Made by a program: the position numbers and the translations under genes. This document shows positions 44,522 through 55,099 of a DNA stretch of 64,000 nt, one piece after another. The DNA is from Phialocephala subalpina. Its lineage: Eukaryota; Ascomycota; Leotiomycetes; Helotiales; Mollisiaceae. How positions within the stretch are numbered: the stretch's first letter is position 1; the number at the start of each line of letters is the position of its first letter. The DNA is taken from positions 1,360,846 through 1,424,845 of the forward strand of contig FJOG01000011.1 of assembly GCA_900073065.1 (NCBI GenBank), read 5' to 3'. The notes beneath the pieces were generated by a model. It made no database searches. It worked only from the letters and a program-made list of their open reading frames with translations, and was not told the DNA's origin.

Positions 44522-45789
44522 ATGTATCCTGAAACTTACGAAGGATTTCAAATCGACTCGGCGGAGTCGTGGACGGATTTTAAGAAAAGGGAGGTGAGTC
44601 AAAATAAGGAAATATCAACGATTTCATTTCGCTGATGTGGTGTTCAGCTCAAATTCAAGCCCTTCGGAGACTACGATGTCGATGTGAAGATCCACGCATG
44701 TGGGGTATGCGGCTCAGATGTACACACCATTACGGGCGGCTGGGGTCCAAAGAACTTCCCTCTCTGCGTTGGTCATGAAATCGTGGGTGAAGCGATTCGA
44801 GTTGGACCCAAAGTGACCCTCATCAAGAAAGGTCAGCGAGTCGGCGTTGGTGCACAGATTTATGCCTGCCTTGACTGCAAACAGTGCAGGAACGACAACG
44901 AGACATACTGCCGGCATCAGGTAGACACGTATGGAGGGTACTGGCCGGGAACGGACATTGTGCTTCAAGGTGGCTATTCCAGCCATATTCGAGCACATGA
45001 GGTAAGAAATTATCTCAGAAAGACAAAATTCAGGGCATGTACTGACTAGAATCCGCTTTCAGCACTGGGTCTTCCCCATACCAGATGCTCTCGAAACAAA
45101 CCTCGTCGCGCCAATGCTTTGTGCAGGACTGACTGCATTCTCACCCCTAGTACGAAACGGTTGTGGTCCAGGCAAGAAGGTTGGGATCGTCGGCCTAGGA
45201 GGCATCGGACACTTTGGAGTCCTCTTTGCCAAAGCTCTCGGCGCAGAAACCTGGGCCATCTCACGTTCTCACTCGAAGGAAGCCGATGCAAAGAAACTCG
45301 GAGCCGACGGATTCATAGCGACCGAGGACAAAGACTGGAACGAGCCGCATCGCATGACCTTCGATCTCATTGTCAATACTGCCAACTCGAGCGAAGGTTT
45401 TGATCTCGGTAAATATTTGTCGCTGCTGGATGTTCATGCGCATTGGGTCAGTGTTGGTTTGCCGGAGGGTGAGGGGCAAGAAGTCAAGTCTCATATGTTT
45501 ATGGAGAATGGATGCTTGATTGGAGCTAGTCACTTAGGATCGCGAAAGGAGACGTTGAGGATGTTGCAACTGGCGGCAGACAAAGGAATCAAGAGCTGGG
45601 TGGAAGAGATTCCGATCTCCGAGAAGGGATTGGCGGAAGCAGGTATGAGATCTTCACACTTTTCCTGTTCAACTTTGCAGAAAGATGCAACGCTGATTTA
45701 AGGTTTGAAACGTTGCAGTGACGAGAATGAAGAAGAATGATGTCCGCTATCGCTTCACTTTGACGGGTTACGACAAAATATTTGGTTAG
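44522..45789 (+). CDS. Zinc-dependent alcohol dehydrogenase (cinnamyl/NADP type)
   Basis: Four exons (44522-44593, 44648-45001, 45063-45642, 45719-45789) give 358 residues. The catalytic zinc site is seen in HACGVCGSDVHT and VGHEIVGEA, the structural zinc in ACLDCKQCRNDNETYC, and the cofactor fold in VGLGGIGHFGVLFAKALGA. The C terminus (VTRMKKNDVRYRFTLTGYDKIFG) is the usual one for CAD/ADH6-7-type enzymes that reduce aldehydes with NADPH; it is only obtained with the acceptor at 45718. Cytosolic, no signal peptide. Placed downstream of the monooxygenase on the same strand, it could act before it (alcohol to ketone) or after ester hydrolysis. Confidence 0.92.
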
Positions 45790-46502
45790 GAGCAGAAGTT
45801 GGAGGTCGCACTGGTTGGGAGCAAAAAAAACATTATAACTTGATCAGGCGCTAACTTTCGCCTCGGTGAAATAATTACCATTCTTCTTGGTTTGAGTTCC
45901 TTCCCGGAATGATAGGTACTCGGCTCAAGTCGTTCTCTTTTTCTAGACCTACTCTCGTATTGAATAGTCGGGTCGCCGTGTCGCGATGGACGAAGCCTTT
46001 CACCGAGACTACCGACACCAGAACAAAACAACAGCTCTATCAGATTGCTCTTGTCTTTCATCGGCTCTCTAATTCAAGACAACAGGTTCGTAGCCAGCGT
46101 CAACATGTTGTCCAGTGTCACGTGCTCCAGACGAGCAAAAAGAGCATGTTTTTTCTCCATCTTCTTATCTACGAGCGTAAAATGCATCCCAGCTTATATC
46201 ATATTGTCTCTTTTTTATTCCTATTTGGTTGATTGGACCTTCCTAAGGTGTCGGAAACGGGGTTGCCCAGGTCTGCAAGAGTGGGTGCCTTCCACGCCTT
46301 AAAAATGACTCACGCTTATCGTTTCAAGACTTTTGATTCGATATATTTTGCATCGATATCCGATCTAGAGCTCACTCGTGCGTCGTTAAGATTGATCGAT
46401 ATCCCCGACGACCACTTCGATTCATAATCTTTCTTTCCATATCCACTGGTTTCTTTCTCTCGATACAATATTACGCTGCAACTTAAACTTCGCTATCCAA
46501 CA
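45790..46502. other. Intergenic
   Basis: No coding frame with recognisable domains; promoter of the acetyltransferase gene. Confidence 0.35.
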
Positions 46503-47183
46503 ATGTCACTAAAACTCCACGAAATCCACCTAGAAGACTTTGACAGTATGACCAACCACGCCAAGATATACCCAGTTGGTGACGACCTGGTCGGTCCTCC
46601 AACTCCTATATGCTGGCCAGTATCTTCGCAAATGGAGGCACAGGAGCGACTGCGGTTCCACATGTCCAAACAGAGAGGCAGATTTCTGGGCGATCGCTCT
46701 GCAACCTATCTCAAGGTTGTCGACGAGGACACCAAAGAGATTGTTAGCATAGCTCGGTGGCATCATTATCCCAATGGCTATTCCTACGCAGACGGAATTG
46801 GGTGGGAGATTCACAGTCCAGTGGAAGGCCAGCCATTCCCTCAGGGGATGAATATCGAGCTGCACAATTTTATACTTTCAGCACGGGATGCTGAAAGGAA
46901 GAATTGGATGGCAAAGGATGAACCGTGCTGGATTCTGATGCATTTGGTCACGCGGGCTTCCCAGAGAGGTCGAGGTGCGGCCGGTATCTTGATCGACTGG
47001 GGCGTTGAGAAGGCGAGAGTGGATGGTATACCCGCATACCTCGAGGCCGGTGTTATGGGTCGACCCATTTACGAGAAACACGGATTCCAACAGGTTGGAG
47101 AACTTCTGGTGCTGAATTTGAGAGAGTATGGCGTTGATATGGACTTTGTGATGGCTAAGATGGGAGTAATTTCGCGGAAATAG
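46503..47183 (+). CDS. GNAT-family N-acetyltransferase
   Basis: An intronless 226-residue protein. The acetyl-CoA-binding motif A is LVTRASQRGRGAAGILIDWG (beta4, then the Q/R-x-x-G-x-G/A loop and alpha3), followed by motif B (PAYLEAGVMGRPIYEKHGF) with the YEKxGF that ends most GNAT domains. The N-terminal half contains the substrate-side strands (EIVSIARWHHYPNG). The acceptor substrate cannot be told. It is on the same strand as the monooxygenase and dehydrogenase genes, 0.7 kb downstream. Confidence 0.88.
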   Translation: MSLKLHEIHLEDFDSMTNHAKIYPVGDDLVGPPTPICWPVSSQMEAQERLRFHMSKQRGRFLGDRSATYLKVVDEDTKEIVSIARWHHYPNGYSYADGIGWEIHSPVEGQPFPQGMNIELHNFILSARDAERKNWMAKDEPCWILMHLVTRASQRGRGAAGILIDWGVEKARVDGIPAYLEAGVMGRPIYEKHGFQQVGELLVLNLREYGVDMDFVMAKMGVISRK

Positions 47184-48027
47184 GGGAGTTTCGGAGTTGC
47201 GAATCTGGGGAGGCTGATCTCATTTTGTCAGATTAGAAGCGATACTCCTAGTCACCTTAGCTTTCCTAGTACTCAGTTCTGAGAGTTGGAGACTTGAAAA
47301 TGTGCTTTCTGGGATCTCGGTTTTTGGAGCTCACGTTGGTTTACCGAGACCAGTTCCTGAACGATGCTGAACGAGTCTTGCGCTTGCAGTATGATGCCAG
47401 AAGTTGGTATACTCCGTGTCATCTTCTAGATTTTTATGGAGAGAAATATAACATCGACAGTCTCTTCTCAGATCTCGAGAACCAACAAACATTCAGTGCT
47501 TAAGTAGCTCGAGACTATTAAGATAGTCCAATTCTCCCCAGTCTATGGTTGTATGTAATGGTTATATGTCTTAAGGAATCTATTCAAGTAAAAAACTCCC
47601 CTGTCTTTTTCTGTAGTCGTACACAACAACTTAAGTTTGCAACACATCTAGACCTTATAATTTGTTCATTTCCGTCTTGGGCCCTGAGTAGCCGCTTGGT
47701 TACCCGAGCTGAGCCCCGAGCCTTGAGTACGCCGACAAGTCAGGCTAAGATTCAATGTAAGGTTAAGACTTCTAGGGAGGTCCTGGGGTTCTGATAAGCG
47801 GAAAGGTCTTATTGCAGTAGATCCTTTAGCAGTTATAGTGACTTCATAATCGTCCCCCTGAATTAGCCGAGCCGCGATAACGGGTGATGACGTTCAAAAG
47901 TGGGCTGTCCTTATCCCTCGTATTCATATTTATATTTCTGACACTACTGATCTAACGAACTGATATGAGTATACAGCAAGACAATTTACCAATACCTCAA
48001 AGTCACAAAATCCACGTCTCCAAAACA
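47184..48027. other. Intergenic with a 5S rRNA-derived fragment
   Basis: No intact gene. A short open frame at 47294-47503 lacks domains. A 29-nt piece of 5S rRNA lies at 47528-47556 (separate entry). Confidence 0.4.
47528..47556 (-). pseudogene. 5S rRNA 5'-end fragment
   Basis: Read on the minus strand, 47556-47528 matches the first 29 nucleotides of the 5S gene at 23089 with two transitions (27 of 29 identical), beginning ACATACAACCATAGACTG. The rest of the 5S gene, including the internal control region, is absent. The flank on the other side contains an inverted GACTAT/ATAGTC. Truncated 5S copies of this kind arise by retroposition or partial gene conversion. Confidence 0.7.
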
Positions 48028-49035
48028 ATGTCGGGATCCGGCCTAGGCGGTCTAAACAAAGGCCCTAACTCCATCGTGATCGGCCTCTGCCAATCCTAAC
48101 TCTTCTCCGTGACTACGGCCTCGGAACTGCAAACCGCACTCTCCCACATCCTCACCCTAATTACTAAAGCCCGTAATGGATACCCAAACATGGACCTAAT
48201 AGTCTTCCCCGAATACATGCTCCACGGGCTCAGCATGTGTACCAGCGATTCCATTCTCTGCTCTCTCGACGGACCCGAGGTCTCGGCCCTCAAACAACGC
48301 TGCGCCGAAGCCAAAATCTGGGGATGTTTCAGCATCATGGAGCGCAACACACTCCTCCCTTCCGCACCTTGGAACACCGGGATCGTGATCAATTCTTCAG
48401 GCGAACTAGTAAACTACTACAGAAAATTACACCCCTGGGTCCCCGTCGAACCATGGTATCCCGGAAACCGCGGGATTCCAGTCTTCAAAGGCCCGCGTGG
48501 AGTGGCCATGGCTCACATCATATGCCACGATGGCCAATTCCCCGAGATGGCACACGAAGCTGCATATAAAGGTGCTGAGATCTTGCTTCGTACAGCGGGC
48601 TACACGTCGCCTATAAAAGGCTCCTGGGAGGTTACGAATCGCGCCAATGCGTTTTGTAATTTGATGTGGACATGTAGTGTGGCTTTAGCTGGGAGTGATG
48701 GCACTTTCAACTCGATGGGTGAGGCTATGTTTTGTAACCCGGAGGGAGAGATTGTGAGGAGGGGGAATGGGGCTGCGGATGAGATTTTTGCTTGCGAGAT
48801 TGGAATCGGGGATGTGGGCGAGAAGAGGCAATATTGGGGAGTGGAAAATAATTTGTATCAGTTTGGTCATCGGGGCTATACCGCCGTGGAAGGAGGGGCG
48901 GGGGATTGTCCATACAGTTATATGCAGGATTTGGTTGGAGGGAAGTATAAGCAGCTAGGGGAAGAGGAGGTCCTGGTTACGGATGGCACGAGTTGTGGGT
49001 TTGAAAGACCTACAGCGGTTTATACGGTTGATTAA
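48028..49035 (+). pseudogene. Formamidase (nitrilase superfamily) with a premature TAA
   Basis: ATG at 48028 starts the family-typical MSGSGLGGLNKGPNS, but codon 24 is TAA (48097-48099) where related formamidases usually have Gln. The frame then stays open for 312 codons to 49035 with every conserved element: the Glu of the triad in FPEYMLHG, the Lys in NYYRKLHPW, the Cys in [13 protein letters not shown], and the C-terminal [17 protein letters not shown]. No intron can remove the stop (no suitable acceptor nearby). The change equals a single CAA-to-TAA transition. Intact, the enzyme would hydrolyse formamide to formate and ammonia in the cytosol. It is a very young pseudogene, a strain-specific null, or a sequencing error. 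Confidence 0.8.
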
Positions 49036-49220
49036 CGCGAGAAGCATAGGAAGAGGGTATCTAGAACAAAGGAAGTACCCGAAATACGAAGACGGAAGAA
49101 GACCTAGAGACAGGTGTGGAGCATGAGACGCTGGAGGGGTTTTATGCCGTCACGAATTTTGCGAGAATATACTGGGCGCCAAATATATTAATCAAACGGT
49201 TGTCAGCAGCAATTTGAATA
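49036..49220. other. Intergenic
   Basis: Short flank between the formamidase pseudogene and a MITE. Nothing recognised. Confidence 0.3.
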
Positions 49221-49648
49221 CAGCAGAACCTGAATATGAGGAACCTCTCGGGATAGGCCAAAATAAGGAGAATATCCAGAGTTCCTTATGTGAAATGTCT
49301 TGGCATAAGGTCTCCGCCCATCTTAATGTAAGAATATTGCAATACGGGACTTTCTATGGTATAATCAAGCCATTTTGGGTCAAAATATGCTAAACCCGTC
49401 TAATGAGAAGACATTTTCTCTCTATTTAGCTGCAATATTATAAGGTTTACCGGAATCCTTAAGAACTTCGTATAAATTCCAACTTTCCCCTCCTTATTTA
49501 AAGAACTTTTATAGGCCAAAAGATTTTGGGACTTCCAAAACAAAGAGCGCTCCCAATAGCCAGTTGGTCCTTATTTTTGGTGTATTTTTGATCGGGACCT
49601 TACAAAATAAGTAGAAAATCTAGGGTTCCTTATATCCAGGTTCTGCCG
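49221..49648. mobile_element. 428-bp MITE, Tc1/mariner (pogo/Fot1)-like, TA target site
   Basis: The left end starts CAGCAGAACCTGAATATGAG and the right end, inverted, starts CGGCAGAACCTGGATATAAG. These are terminal inverted repeats of about 25 bp, matching at 22 positions, the three differences all A/G. Both ends are flanked by TA (49219-49220 and 49649-49650), the target duplication of Tc1/mariner elements. The 428-bp interior has no open frame, so it depends on a transposase elsewhere. It sits just behind the stop codon of the PQQ-type gene and could supply its 3' UTR. Confidence 0.75.
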
Positions 49649-49663
49649 TATTGAGAAGTACTA

Positions 49664-51421
49664 TCAGCTATCTGACACATTCAGCTTCCATGCCTGGAAG
49701 GAACCTGCTGCCGCCGGTTCAATACCGGCATAACCCGAACCAAACATAACATATTCATGGACGATAGCAAAAGAGCCATGGAAGTAAGCGTCGAGATAGA
49801 CCTCCTTCAAGATACGCCCAGTCTTCTTGTCGAGAGACAGAAAGCTACCTGGCCCCACGGGATACCTGCTTTTGGCGCTCCAATTGCCAGAAATGCCAGT
49901 AAGTACAACATCATTCACCACGGCAGGCGAGACAATGCTAGTTGTATTCCTGGGAGCCGCTGTTTGCCAGAGAATATGTCCATCCTTTAGACTCGCTGCT
50001 CCAAACGCACTATTTGAAATTATCGTCTTTCCATCCCCAGCCGGCAAAGTATAGTTCACACGGTTGCTATTGATAGCTGTGTAATAAACAGACGTATCAT
50101 CAACGGCAATGCCCCAACTCAATCCACCTCCCCCCCCGCCGGGTCCAGTGGACGTCGACCAAAAGATAAATCCAGTGACAGCATTGAGCGCATACAAGTT
50201 GCCATTCTTCTGGCCCACAACGATGACATCTAGCTCAAACGGCGTGTGCTCTGACCCCAGCACAAATGTCGGTGCCATACCAAAGTCGGCATCTGGGCCT
50301 GGGGTCGAAGGACATGCTGGACTAACTATACCTTGCACGCAGGCGGCATTCCATGCATCAAGAGGACTCAACTGTCGCGACCAGTTGATCCGTCCTGTAT
50401 CAAGGTCGAGCGCTAAAACGGTTTCCTGGAGAACAGTTGGAGGTAGACATGGGTCTGATGTTAGGCCCTCGATCACAGTGATATTCGCTGTCTGATTCTG
50501 GCAAGCTTCGACTTCCACCGGAACAGAGTAGGAATTCCCAGTCGCAATGAACACCTGATTCCGGATCGGATCAATGGCGGGCTGTGAGCCCCAGACCGCA
50601 GCTCCGGAGAAGTTAGAGTTTGCGGGGATCATAGGCTGTGACCAGAGCAGGCGCAACTGGCCGTGCTCAAAGGATACAGCATGCATGCTACCGATGAAAG
50701 AGCAGCACTTGTAATCGGGTATGATTTCTGGGCCTCCTTCCTCTAGACTGGAAACGCCCATGAACAGATGACCTTGGTAGAAGGTGGGAGACATTGTTAG
50801 GATGGCCAGGGGATGCGTCTCAAGTTGAAGTGCATCTATGAGTTTCCCGGTCGTCTGGTTGATTGCAAGAAGAAGTGCTTGGGCAAGAGTCCCGACGTAC
50901 AGCACACCCCCTTCCCCGTGCTTTCCATTGACCGGTGTAGTTCTCGATACGGGCATAAGCAGCAGTTTTTGCTCCGCAGAAAGTGGCTTATACTCCAAGA
51001 TCACATCTGTAATGTTTGTCTTCCACAATGTGTGGCAAGTTCTGTAGTCCAATGCGACGAGGAGGCCATTCCAAGTTGGAAAATAAGCAATGCCATCAAC
51101 AACCAGAGGTGCGGCGCTGACACCAGGATTGTACCCCCCTTGGCAGGCCAAAGCAAAAGATGCGACATTTGAGCTGTTCACGATAGCGTCAGAGCTAGCC
51201 CAGTGGTTGTTGTATACATTTCCTCCCCAGCCGAGCCAGTTTCCTGTCTGGATTGGAGGCGGTTGCGATGCGGGAATTTGATTTGAGCGAATCGCTTGTG
51301 AAGGGTCATCGCGAACAATTTCGTGAGAGTTATGACCAAAAACGCTGGGACAGAGGCCGAGTCCCATCAGTAGCGAAGAGGCCAAGAATGAACAGCCGAC
51401 ATCCCGAAAGAATCCTAACAT
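49664..51421 (-). CDS. Secreted PQQ-type beta-propeller protein (polyvinyl-alcohol-dehydrogenase-like)
   Basis: An intronless frame of 585 residues. The N terminus has a signal peptide (FLASSLLMGLGLCPSVFG). After it, WLGWGGNVYNNHWASS and repeated blade motifs (GLLVALDYRTCHTLWKT, VLALDLDTGRINWSRQL, NLYALNAVTGFIFWST, FLSLDKKTGRILKE) mark an eight-bladed PQQ-dehydrogenase-like propeller; AxDxxTGxxxW is the PQQ-repeat signature. Several N-glycosylation sequons fit secretion. No cytochrome c CxxCH motif is present, unlike bacterial PVA dehydrogenases. Cofactor and substrate are not proven by sequence; in fungi such proteins act extracellularly on alcohols or sugars. Transcribed towards the MITE at its 3' end. 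Confidence 0.85.
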   Translation of the reverse strand: MLGFFRDVGCSFLASSLLMGLGLCPSVFGHNSHEIVRDDPSQAIRSNQIPASQPPPIQTGNWLGWGGNVYNNHWASSDAIVNSSNVASFALACQGGYNPGVSAAPLVVDGIAYFPTWNGLLVALDYRTCHTLWKTNITDVILEYKPLSAEQKLLLMPVSRTTPVNGKHGEGGVLYVGTLAQALLLAINQTTGKLIDALQLETHPLAILTMSPTFYQGHLFMGVSSLEEGGPEIIPDYKCCSFIGSMHAVSFEHGQLRLLWSQPMIPANSNFSGAAVWGSQPAIDPIRNQVFIATGNSYSVPVEVEACQNQTANITVIEGLTSDPCLPPTVLQETVLALDLDTGRINWSRQLSPLDAWNAACVQGIVSPACPSTPGPDADFGMAPTFVLGSEHTPFELDVIVVGQKNGNLYALNAVTGFIFWSTSTGPGGGGGGLSWGIAVDDTSVYYTAINSNRVNYTLPAGDGKTIISNSAFGAASLKDGHILWQTAAPRNTTSIVSPAVVNDVVLTGISGNWSAKSRYPVGPGSFLSLDKKTGRILKEVYLDAYFHGSFAIVHEYVMFGSGYAGIEPAAAGSFQAWKLNVSDS

Positions 51422-52395
51422 TTTGCAGTGATCTGGGTTGTATGTGGTCTGGATATTTAATGATATAAAATAGGTCGAGGGTCATATCGGCTCATCAGGT
51501 GATACTCACCTGGGAAAAAGCTCACTTAAATTTCAGAAGCTTCTGAGCTTAGGTTCTACAAGCATGGGTCAGGTAGGCTTACATCATGATGCTTACCGGA
51601 GCCGAGAGTCTCATATGACCGAGTTTTCGGCTTCTCGTCCCATTTCGTACAGCTTAACTCTTTGCGGCCGCGCAACCTGTCAATCTAAAGTTTGATGACA
51701 TGCTTTGATTGGCTGGTTAATCTGTCGACCTGAAGGTTGCAACCATGATCGGACACTTGTTGCTGCATATGTCTACCTGCATATGATCCTCAATATTTTG
51801 GAGGTGGACAGTAACATCCTCATGTGGAAGCAAGTTGGGTCTCAGTCTGGTTGTTGTCAGCGTCCTTCCCATTCCATACTCTTCCCCGTGCCCTGGGATA
51901 AGCGAGTTGGCCCGAGTTCCCCCCTCACCCCCACGCATCCCTTGTCACCATGAAGGTAAGCCGCTGCTTTTTTGAGCCCTTCGCCCTAGGAGCTTTGCAG
52001 TTACAGATTAGCAATAAGGTTTTCGTGTGAGTTCCTTAAGAGATGTTAGTGGTTGAAGGTAATACCAACTCTTCACAGCAACCAAGCGAGAACATCAGGT
52101 AAAGAAGTGCCAAGAATCAAGGGGTATGTGAGTGGGATGGAATCCTGATCAAGTTTGAAGTTAAGAGGTCAACTGTGAGTCTTCGTGAGTGGATCTCGCC
52201 TCAGAGAGCGGCCGCTGCAGTAGCTAGAGCGAGGGTGTGCGGGGTAATTTGGCCCCAAACATCTTTCCACACCTTTAATACGACTACCAAACATCTGGTA
52301 TTTGGCATCTGGGAAATACCGCAAACCATTCCAATACTACCTACTGCGGCCTCACCTTTTAAGCTCCGCTACTCTAGCGGCAAACATCTCTTACA
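51422..52395. other. Intergenic
   Basis: Promoter of the PQQ-type gene on the left. An ATG at 51950 with a good intron donor (ATGAAGGTAAG) leads only to a few codons in any splice combination tried, so no gene is called. Confidence 0.35.
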
Positions 52396-53199
52396 ATGGC
52401 CTCGAAGCGAGAGCCTTACGAGCTGTCTGGCGAGAGGTTGGAATTACTTCAGCAATGCTTCCCTAAACCAGAACCAGAGCCTATACTCAAAGTCTACCAA
52501 AAGCGACCAAAACCATCTGAACTACGCAGCAGAATAACAGGAGACCTCGCCCTGCAGGATGCTACCTCTCGTCCCCCCGCCCGAAGTTATGGAAGCGGTG
52601 CTGCGCAGCGTCCATCGCACCTGGGAGAACTTCTACGAAGGATCCGTCAGTCCCAACGAATTCATGTGTACCCCCTTCGGCGCGCCCTATGAAATCGTCG
52701 CTATTGCAGGGAAAGGACGTGGTGTCATTGCGAGTCGAGACATCAAAGCTGCGGAGGTTATAATTCAAGATACACCTGTCCTTGTGTTGCCTCCTCCACC
52801 TGCGGCCGCGCTGTTTTTCCTGACTTAACCTTACCTCAGAAAGCGTTGGAGGGTATTCTGTTGCTCCATAACGAGACGCCGGATCTCAGGCACTTTTCTG
52901 CAGCTCGGGATATTCCTGTTCATCGTCTCCTGAACAGGTTGCAGGGGATCTTAGATACCAACTGTTTCAGCACGGATAGAGCTTCTTGTGGTAGCATTGG
53001 GCTACTGCTCCTTACGGGCGCCCTCTTCAACCACTCCGATAGTCCCAATATGACTCGGCAATGGGACAATACGACGGAGAAGATGGTGTTTTCTAGTGTG
53101 AGAGACATCGAAGAGGGAGAGGAATCGGAGGTAGATTATGTGCCCGGTGGAGTTGGAGCAGCCCGAGCTGAACGTTTGAGGGGTTATGGGCTGTCATGA
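52396..53199 (+). pseudogene. SET-domain protein with two frameshifts
   Basis: Three frames, in order, make up a SET methyltransferase. The first (52396, MASKREPYELSGERLELL) breaks near 52555. The second (52559-52826) includes the SET N-terminal motif GKGRGVIASRDIKAAEVII. The third (from about 52815 to 53199) holds GALFNHSDSPNM (equivalent of NHSCxPN) and DIEEGEESEVDYVPG (equivalent of GEELxxDY). The second shift lies in or next to GCGGCCGCGCTG/TTTTT at about 52801-52820. No introns explain the shifts. The post-SET tail is short (GYGLS). Either a real pseudogene or two indel errors; a corrected gene would encode a small SET protein with the MYND insertion lacking, substrate unknown. Confidence 0.65.
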
Positions 53200-55099
53200 T
53201 CTGAGTTGGCGCACTTCTGCAGCGAAATCTAACAAACCCTCCAGCAAGAATTCGAAAGGTCTCTCAATGCTCCGTGCAATTACCCCATATTTCCTGCGAC
53301 AGCAACGGCTTCGTGTTCCTCCGACTTTCGCGTTTCCGAATGATTCGTCGCATCTCCTCATCGCCGAGAGATTGAGAGCTACGATGTCCGAGTCGCAACA
53401 AGGTACGTCCAGGCACTCCAGTGTGTCCACAGTTCAACATGTTTGAATGCAGTATGCGAGAAGTCGGTACTCTGGGGAGGTGAGGAGGATTAGAAGTGAT
53501 CTTGCCTCCAGAGTATGCTACTCTAAAATCAACATCTGGTTTTTCTGCCTGTTCTTGCCACGATGGGGTCATCCTCTCCCTGATTCAAGCCTCATTACCT
53601 CTCTGTGTGTTAATCCAGATCAAGGACATTGGCACACCGTCACAGGCTGGGACTTTGGCGCTTGATTTGTATGAGGCTATTGTTGCTTTGCCTTTAGCAA
53701 GGTTGACCACGATGAGGATACTTTCGAGGCCATGATTCAGGCTTGGGTCTTCTGAAACTTTAAGACGGAGTCTGCGGATGAATGGAGCCTCTTTCCTTTG
53801 TTGGATAATGGACCTTTCCCCAATCCAGTGACGGATAGGAAGTTTCCACCTACGTGCGACCAGGATTAGTGATGCTGGATATCTATTCCAGGAGTGTTAT
53901 AGAGAGCATTGGCTGTGACGAGTTTGTATTAGTAGGTTTCTAGGGACTGGGTATAACTATCACGAGGTGTTGGTTCGTTGTGCTTGGGAAAAGAGTTGCC
54001 GCTTCTTCAAAATCTCTACTGTTCGGCCAGCATCGTCAATCACAGGGAATACAATGTGTAATATCCATCCCATTCACTTTCCTCCATCTATCTGCAACAT
54101 TTGTAACATCACGCGTGAAAGCCATGCCATTCTATTTCATCTTCTTCTCCATGCCTTTTTCGTCTCCTGACCTCGACTTTTTGCTTCGCCGATATCACTC
54201 TTTCTTTCCGACACTACTATTCCCTATTCCTAGCCATCAAATGCTTTCACTGATTTTAGATAACCACCCCAAGCTAGTAGCAGTAGGAGCATCTGTGAAG
54301 GCACATGCAACATACATCAAAGTCGGTTTCATTCTTTTCCCAACACCGCTGCATATTTATCAGCTACAGTAAGTGTACAGAATTTTTTGTGAAGGACAAC
54401 TTACACAGCATGTCCAGGTTGCTTGGAATGGCATTTTATTTGAGTTTGTGATTAAAAATTGACAAGTTTCAGAGTTGAGGTGTTGATGTGTTGTGTTGAA
54501 GTTTTTTTTTCTTTTTCGAAGGCTTGTCGTTTCTGTTTGATGTTTTGATATGAAAGAGAAAAAACAAGTAAAGGGGATAGAGGTATTTATATCAAGACTT
54601 ATCAACTCGTGTTATTGTAATTTGGAATTGGTGGGGAAAAGATTCGAACCTTCTACATGACGGTGTGAGTGTTCAATGATGGGGTGTATGAATAACTTCT
54701 CAGGTCGATTCCCTTGCTGCGACTTCACACCCTTCGCCCCTCTCCATTGTCCATCAATTACTATTATCTTCACCCTCGCTGCTTTCGCTCCTCGGAAGAT
54801 TGTAAACCCACCTCGCACCACGAGAGCCACTGCAGCAGTGATAATTAGAAGAAAACATGGACAGCCACCGCAAACAAACAGTGGCCTTCTGGTACGCTGC
54901 CGCAATCCATTTTGTAGAGGTAAGAGATGCGGAGCTAAAGATATGCAAACTTCTCGAAGCTTCAAGTGTGAAAGAGATACAGGTGCGGGGTAGATGAGGG
55001 GTAATTTTCAATTTAGTGACAAACCTTTTGGGCACACCGTCTGCCCTTTAATTTTCTGGATTATGGACTTGTTGTGATTCTTCAAGCATCTCCATTAAA
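53200..55099. other. Intergenic, no gene assigned
   Basis: About 1.9 kb. Open frames at 53264-53735 on both strands and at 53980-54372 lack recognisable domains. A tRNA-B-box-like GGTTCGAATC occurs at about 54645 on the minus strand without an A box. I cannot exclude a short uncharacterised gene here. Confidence 0.35.

Noticed and set aside
48097..48102. Programmed stop-codon readthrough in the formamidase
   Set aside because: Known fungal readthrough signals use TGA-CTA-like contexts; here it is TAA followed by CTC, and an N-terminal readthrough has no precedent in this family.
51950..52170. Short multi-exon gene beginning ATGAAG followed by a good donor
   Set aside because: All exon combinations tried end within a few codons and match nothing recognised.
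54610..54720. tRNA gene on the minus strand suggested by GGTTCGAATC and a following CCCCACCA
   Set aside because: No A box or matching acceptor strand lies 70-90 bases upstream on that strand; the T-arm alone is a chance match.
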